This document shows, piece after piece, positions 4,699-7,608 of a DNA stretch of 7,608 nt. Source of the DNA: Anaerolineae bacterium (GTDB taxonomy: Bacteria > Chloroflexota > Anaerolineae > Aggregatilineales > Phototrophicaceae); assembly GCA_025454715.1 (NCBI GenBank), contig JALONY010000086.1, forward strand, positions 1-7,608. Direction: 5' to 3'. The stretch's first letter is position 1. The number at the start of each line of letters is the position of its first letter. Both the position numbers and the translations under genes were made by a program. A model generated the notes under the pieces. It worked only from the letters and a program-made list of their open reading frames with translations. It made no database searches and had not been told where the DNA came from.

Positions 4699-6627
4699 AT
4701 GTGGCACACCGGCGGCTGGCGTCACTTCATCGACGGCAGCGACAACGACAAGAAAAAACTGACATGGCCGCTGATTCAGCGCGTGATGGCCTACGCCCGC
4801 CCGTACTGGGGGCGCATCGGCCTATTGCTGGTCACCATCAGCCTGACGACCGGCCTCGGCCTGCTCACCCCGCAAATCTTCCGTGACCTGATCGACAACG
4901 CCATCCCCAACGCCGACACCCAACGCCTCAACCTGCTGGCGCTCGGGCTGGTGGCCATCCCGGTCATCAGCGGGGTGATTCGGGTCGGTCAGCGCCGCCT
5001 GAACGCCGCCATTGGCGAGGGCGTGATTTATGACCTGCGCGTGGCGATGTACGACCACATGCAAAAGCAATCGCTGCGATTTTTCACCCAGACCAAATCC
5101 GGCGAATTGACCACCCGCCTCAACGACGACGTGATTGACGCCCAGCGCGCCGTCAACAGCACCATCGTCGAAATCATCACCAACCTGATTACCGTGGCCG
5201 CGACATTGGCGGTGCTGCTGGCGATGGAATGGCGCTTGACGGTGTTGGGCGTGCTGGTCGTGCCGTTTTTCGTGTTGGTGGCGCGCCGCGTCGGGGGGCG
5301 GTTGCGCGCCCTCGCCCGCGAGCAGATGACCGTCAACGCCCAGATGAACGTGATGATGAGCGAGACGCTCAACATCAGCGGCGCGTTGCTGGTCAAATTG
5401 TTCGGGCGCGCCGACAACGAGGTGACGCGCTTCCGCGAGCGCGCCCACAAAGTGGCCGAGAGCGGCGTCAAGCGTGCCGTCATCGGCGCGGGCATGTTCG
5501 TCGTGATTGGCCTGATTAGCGCGGTTGGGACGGCGCTGGTGTATTGGCTGGGCGGCCATTTCGTGCTGAGCGGCGTGTTCACGGTCGGGACGATCGTGGC
5601 CTTCGGCACCTACCTGACCCAGCTCTATGGCCCCTTGCAAGCCCTGACCAACGCGCCGGTCGATTTCGCCACGTCGATGGTCAGCTTCGAGCGCGTGTTC
5701 GAGGTGCTGGATTTGCCGGTCGAAATCGCCGAGAAGCCGACCGCCCGCACCCTCGACGCGGTGCGCGGCGATGTGCGATTCGAGGGCGTCAGCTTCCGTT
5801 ATAGCGACCAAGCGGGCGGGCTGCAAGAGTCCGAGCGAGTGTGGGATGAAGACCAATACACCGCCTCGGGCGATAAAGCCGTCAACGTGACCGGCACCGC
5901 CCACACCCAAGCCCGCGAGACCGCCCTGCGCGGCCTGTCGTTCGACATCGCGGCGGGGCAATTGGTCGCGTTGGTTGGCCCGAGCGGGGCAGGCAAGACC
6001 ACCCTGACCTACCTCATCCCGCGCCTGTACGACCCGACCGATGGGCGCATCACGCTGGACGGTCACGACCTGCGCGACCTGACGCTGGGCACGTTGTCCG
6101 GCGCGGTCGGCATGGTCACACAAGAGACCTACCTATTTCACGACAGCCTACGCAACAACCTGCTGTACGCCCGCCCGACCGCGACCGAGGCCGAGATGAT
6201 CGCCGCCGCCCAAGCCGCCAACATCCACGACTTCATCATGGGCTTGCCCAACGGCTACGACACCGTGGCCGGTGAGCGCGGCTACCGCCTGAGCGGTGGC
6301 GAAAAGCAACGCATCGCGCTGGCGCGGGTGATTTTGAAAGACCCGCGCATCTTGGTCTTGGACGAGGCCACCAGCAGCCTCGACAGCCAATCCGAGGCGT
6401 TGATTCAGGCCGCCCTCAAGACGGTCATGCGCGGGCGCACCAGCATCGTGATTGCCCACCGCCTGAGCACCATCCTGAGCGCTGACCAAATTTTGGTGAT
6501 GGACAGAGGCCAAATCGTCGAGCGCGGCACCCACCCCGAGCTACTGGCGCATGGCGGCCTGTACGCCAACCTGTACGAGACCCAATTTCGCGGGCAATTG
6601 GCCGAGGCCGCCACGAACCCGACTTGA
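4699..6627 (+). CDS. ABC exporter, fused transmembrane and ATPase domains (MsbA/LmrA-like)
   Basis: A 642-residue half-transporter that would act as a homodimer or pair with another half. Six transmembrane helices are visible (about 37-57, 76-95, 155-175, 177-197, 261-285, 294-312). The ATPase domain carries the A-loop Tyr368, Walker A Gly427-Pro-Ser-Gly-Ala-Gly-Lys-Thr-Thr435, Q-loop Gln475, signature Leu-Ser-Gly-Gly-Glu (531-535), Walker B with catalytic Glu556, D-loop (about 559-562) and H-loop His587. All key residues are present, so it should be active. The substrate cannot be told; lipids, drugs and peptides are all exported by this class. Residues about 370-408 are a polar insertion, absent from MsbA, between the A-loop and the next strand. 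ATG 4699 is chosen because it follows the TATACT box, has an AAGGA sequence 11 nt upstream, and starts just before the first helix; an in-frame extension to 4573 lacks such support. Confidence 0.95.
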   Translation: MWHTGGWRHFIDGSDNDKKKLTWPLIQRVMAYARPYWGRIGLLLVTISLTTGLGLLTPQIFRDLIDNAIPNADTQRLNLLALGLVAIPVISGVIRVGQRRLNAAIGEGVIYDLRVAMYDHMQKQSLRFFTQTKSGELTTRLNDDVIDAQRAVNSTIVEIITNLITVAATLAVLLAMEWRLTVLGVLVVPFFVLVARRVGGRLRALAREQMTVNAQMNVMMSETLNISGALLVKLFGRADNEVTRFRERAHKVAESGVKRAVIGAGMFVVIGLISAVGTALVYWLGGHFVLSGVFTVGTIVAFGTYLTQLYGPLQALTNAPVDFATSMVSFERVFEVLDLPVEIAEKPTARTLDAVRGDVRFEGVSFRYSDQAGGLQESERVWDEDQYTASGDKAVNVTGTAHTQARETALRGLSFDIAAGQLVALVGPSGAGKTTLTYLIPRLYDPTDGRITLDGHDLRDLTLGTLSGAVGMVTQETYLFHDSLRNNLLYARPTATEAEMIAAAQAANIHDFIMGLPNGYDTVAGERGYRLSGGEKQRIALARVILKDPRILVLDEATSSLDSQSEALIQAALKTVMRGRTSIVIAHRLSTILSADQILVMDRGQIVERGTHPELLAHGGLYANLYETQFRGQLAEAATNPT

Positions 6628-6692
6628 CGCCCACGCCCCCGATAGGGCAGAATCAAGACATGATTTTAGGGTTTGTCCGTTTTGTAGGTTAT

Positions 6693-6757
6693 CCTCACCC
6701 CTCAATCCCCTCTCCATCGTATGGAGAGGGAAAGCTGAGCGAAGCGAAGCAGAGGTA
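6693..6757. repeat. Intergenic palindromic repeat (MITE/REP-like)
   Basis: The core CCCTCTCCAT-CGT-ATGGAGAGGG (6708-6730) is a perfect 10-bp stem with a 3-nt loop. It is followed by GCTGAGCGAAGCGAAGC, and imperfect outer arms (TCCTCACC on the left, GGTAAGGA on the right) match each other inversely. Elements of this composition, with CTCAATCCCCTCTCC followed by a GGAGAGGG arm, are scattered between genes in many GC-rich bacterial genomes. That resemblance is from memory. It fills most of the 200-nt gap between the exporter and the next gene. There is no U-tract, so a simple intrinsic terminator is unlikely. Confidence 0.65.
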
Positions 6758-6827
6758 AGGACACCCCCACAAACAGACGCCCATTTTTCGGCCTGACCCG
6801 CTCTAACCCAACAAAGGAAGCATCACC

Positions 6828-7190
6828 GTGGCACATCACGAAGAAGAAAACCCCGGAATTTCGCACGACATCGGCCTGACTCCGGTCACCCTCGGGTTGG
6901 CGGTGTTGGCCGGCAGCGGCATGACCTTGATGATCGTCGCGGGTGGCGTCGGGGTGATTACCGGCGGCAACGTCGGCCTGTGGTTCATCATCGGCGCGCT
7001 GGCCTTGATTGGTGGCGGGGTGGCATGGGTGGCCATCGAGCGCCCGTTCACCCATTTCGACGACATCAACAAGCCGCTGGACGGTGGCCACGGCCACGCC
7101 CACGCCGCCGATGAGCACGCCGACGACGCCCACGATGCCCACGGCCACGCCAAGCCCGAGGCCTCGCACGGGCACGGCGCGCACCACTAA
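6828..7190 (+). CDS. Small membrane protein with two helices and a histidine-rich C-terminal tail
   Basis: A 120-residue protein I cannot assign to a named family. A short polar N-terminus (His-His-Glu-Glu-Glu) leads into two hydrophobic segments, about residues 18-46 and 49-70, both rich in Gly, Ala, Val and Ile. The tail after residue 85 has 11 histidines between positions 88 and 120, mixed with Asp, Glu, Gly and Ala in His-x-His and His-x-x-His patterns. Such tails commonly bind Zn, Ni, Co or Cu. Both termini lie on the same side if the helices form a hairpin. It starts with GTG; AAGGAAG (6814-6820) sits 7 nt upstream, supporting that start. The palindromic repeat separates it from the exporter, so co-transcription is uncertain. 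A metal storage, chaperone or oxidase-accessory role is possible but unproven. Confidence 0.8.
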   Translation: MAHHEEENPGISHDIGLTPVTLGLAVLAGSGMTLMIVAGGVGVITGGNVGLWFIIGALALIGGGVAWVAIERPFTHFDDINKPLDGGHGHAHAADEHADDAHDAHGHAKPEASHGHGAHH

Positions 7191-7201
7191 GCCGCCCCGC
7201 G

Positions 7202-7285
7202 ATGGCCAGCCGCATCCCCCCTCGCGTGCCGGTCGGTGACGCCCTGAGCGCATCCCCCCTCGCGTGCCGGTCGGTGACGCCCTGA
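7202..7285 (+). pseudogene. Displaced original 5' end of the following gene
   Basis: ATG 7202 opens a frame of 27 codons ending at TGA 7283-7285. Its first 16 codons (to Gly-Asp-Ala-Leu-Ser) would run straight into the long downstream frame if one 38-bp unit of the tandem duplication were removed. With two units the frame shifts and stops. The ATG lies 11 nt after the stop of the preceding gene. No Shine-Dalgarno sequence is visible, so use of this start would rely on coupling. Confidence 0.55.
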
Positions 7286-7286
7286 G
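7211..7286 (+). repeat. Perfect 38-bp tandem duplication (two units)
   Basis: Unit 1 is 7211-7248 and unit 2 is 7249-7286; they are identical at all 38 positions. Because 38 is not a multiple of 3, the number of units sets which start codon is in frame with the downstream gene. With one unit (or four), ATG 7202 is in frame; with two, only starts inside or after unit 2 are. Confidence 0.97.
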
Positions 7287-7608
7287 CACGGCAACCGTGT
7301 TGCGTGTCGGGGCGGCGCACGTGCTGGCCGCTCACCCCCACCCAGACGCCGAGACCGCCCACTCCGGGGCGCTGGTGTTGCGCTATGGGGCGCGCTTCCT
7401 CGGCAAGCCGTTCTTGGCCATCGTGCCCGCCCTGATTGCGCTGGAGTACGGCGACTTCATGAACGGCGAGGCCGCGTGGGAGTTCGTCACCAAGCGTAGC
7501 AACCTGTACCCCCGCGCCGACGTGATTGGCTACATGCACGACGGCAAAGACGAGATGTTGCCGGTCAAGCGGCTTGACCTCGCGCTACCGCCGATGGTCT
7601 TGGCCTAT
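7264..7608 (+). CDS. Unidentified protein, N-terminal part, runs off the window
   Basis: An open frame of 115 codons from GTG 7264 reaches the right edge; the upstream in-frame stop is TGA 7237-7239. Codon use matches the neighbouring genes. I do not recognise the family. Visible parts are a leading segment with Val-Gly-Asp-Ala-Leu-Ser, a His/Pro-rich turn (about residues 24-33), a hydrophobic stretch Phe-Leu-Ala-Ile-Val-Pro-Ala-Leu-Ile-Ala-Leu (about 50-60) that is too short for a clear membrane helix, and a mixed charged region with Tyr-Met-His-Asp-Gly-Lys-Asp-Glu (about 90-97). In the present sequence GTG 7264, inside the second duplication unit, is the first usable start. Comparison of the two units suggests the ancestral start was ATG 7202, which would add 16 codons in place of the first few. 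Confidence 0.65.
   Translation, partial: MPVGDALSTATVLRVGAAHVLAAHPHPDAETAHSGALVLRYGARFLGKPFLAIVPALIALEYGDFMNGEAAWEFVTKRSNLYPRADVIGYMHDGKDEMLPVKRLDLALPPMVLAY

Noticed and set aside
4822..6123. A 433-codon minus-strand open frame opposite the ABC exporter
   Set aside because: It lies entirely inside the exporter gene, whose motifs are all intact. The composition (very high His, Gln, Arg) is typical of an antisense shadow.
6635..6655. GCCC/GGGC hairpin after the exporter stop as a terminator
   Set aside because: The stem has only 4 bp and is not followed directly by a T-run.
7211..7286. The 38-bp repeats as a CRISPR array
   Set aside because: There are only two units, directly abutting with no spacer, and they lie within the 5' end of a coding frame. 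This is a tandem duplication.

Overview
The window is GC-rich DNA from a bacterial chromosome. The compact genes, the class V (kynureninase-like) gene fragment, the MsbA-like exporter style and the palindromic intergenic repeats fit an uncultured Chloroflexota of the Anaerolineae type. That assignment is a judgement from sequence style, with no marker gene behind it. The core genes are recognisable: an RdgB/HAM1 nucleotide pyrophosphatase, an HtrA-type serine protease, a cytoplasmic PAS histidine kinase and an ABC exporter.

Left part (1-2851). A short C-terminal piece of a plus-strand gene ends at 64. Everything else to 4495 is on the minus strand. Read in that direction, a histidine kinase with a degenerate receiver domain (2678-1137) is followed after 18 nt by a RelE/ParE-type toxin-antitoxin pair (antitoxin 1118-855, toxin 862-509, 8-nt overlap). 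Next comes a chimeric ORF (537-130): its first ~58 codons look like the start of a kynureninase-family gene, and its last 77 codons are a second copy of the kinase C-terminus. The two copies (127-364 and 1134-1371) are 238 bp, have no gaps and differ at 10 positions, 9 of them silent. The toxin gene is clearly AT-richer than its surroundings, so this looks like a mosaic of recombined and acquired DNA.

Middle part (2822-4698). htrA and rdgB are consecutive on the minus strand (9-nt gap) and probably form one transcription unit, closed by an intrinsic terminator directly after the rdgB stop. The kinase then has its own leader with a TATACT box. Between htrA and the divergent exporter gene lies a compact 65-bp structured element (two hairpins inside a 9-bp outer stem) and an inverted repeat over the putative htrA promoter.

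Right part (4699-7608). A complete half-type ABC exporter is followed by an intergenic palindromic repeat, a small two-helix membrane protein with a very histidine-rich tail, and the start of an unrecognised gene that runs off the window. The 5' end of that last gene carries a perfect 38-bp tandem duplication. Removing one copy would join an ATG at 7202 to the long reading frame; with two copies that ATG is out of frame.

The most interesting points are the recombination scar around the toxin-antitoxin module and the frame-shifting 38-bp duplication. I see no convincing new multi-gene defence or metabolic system here.
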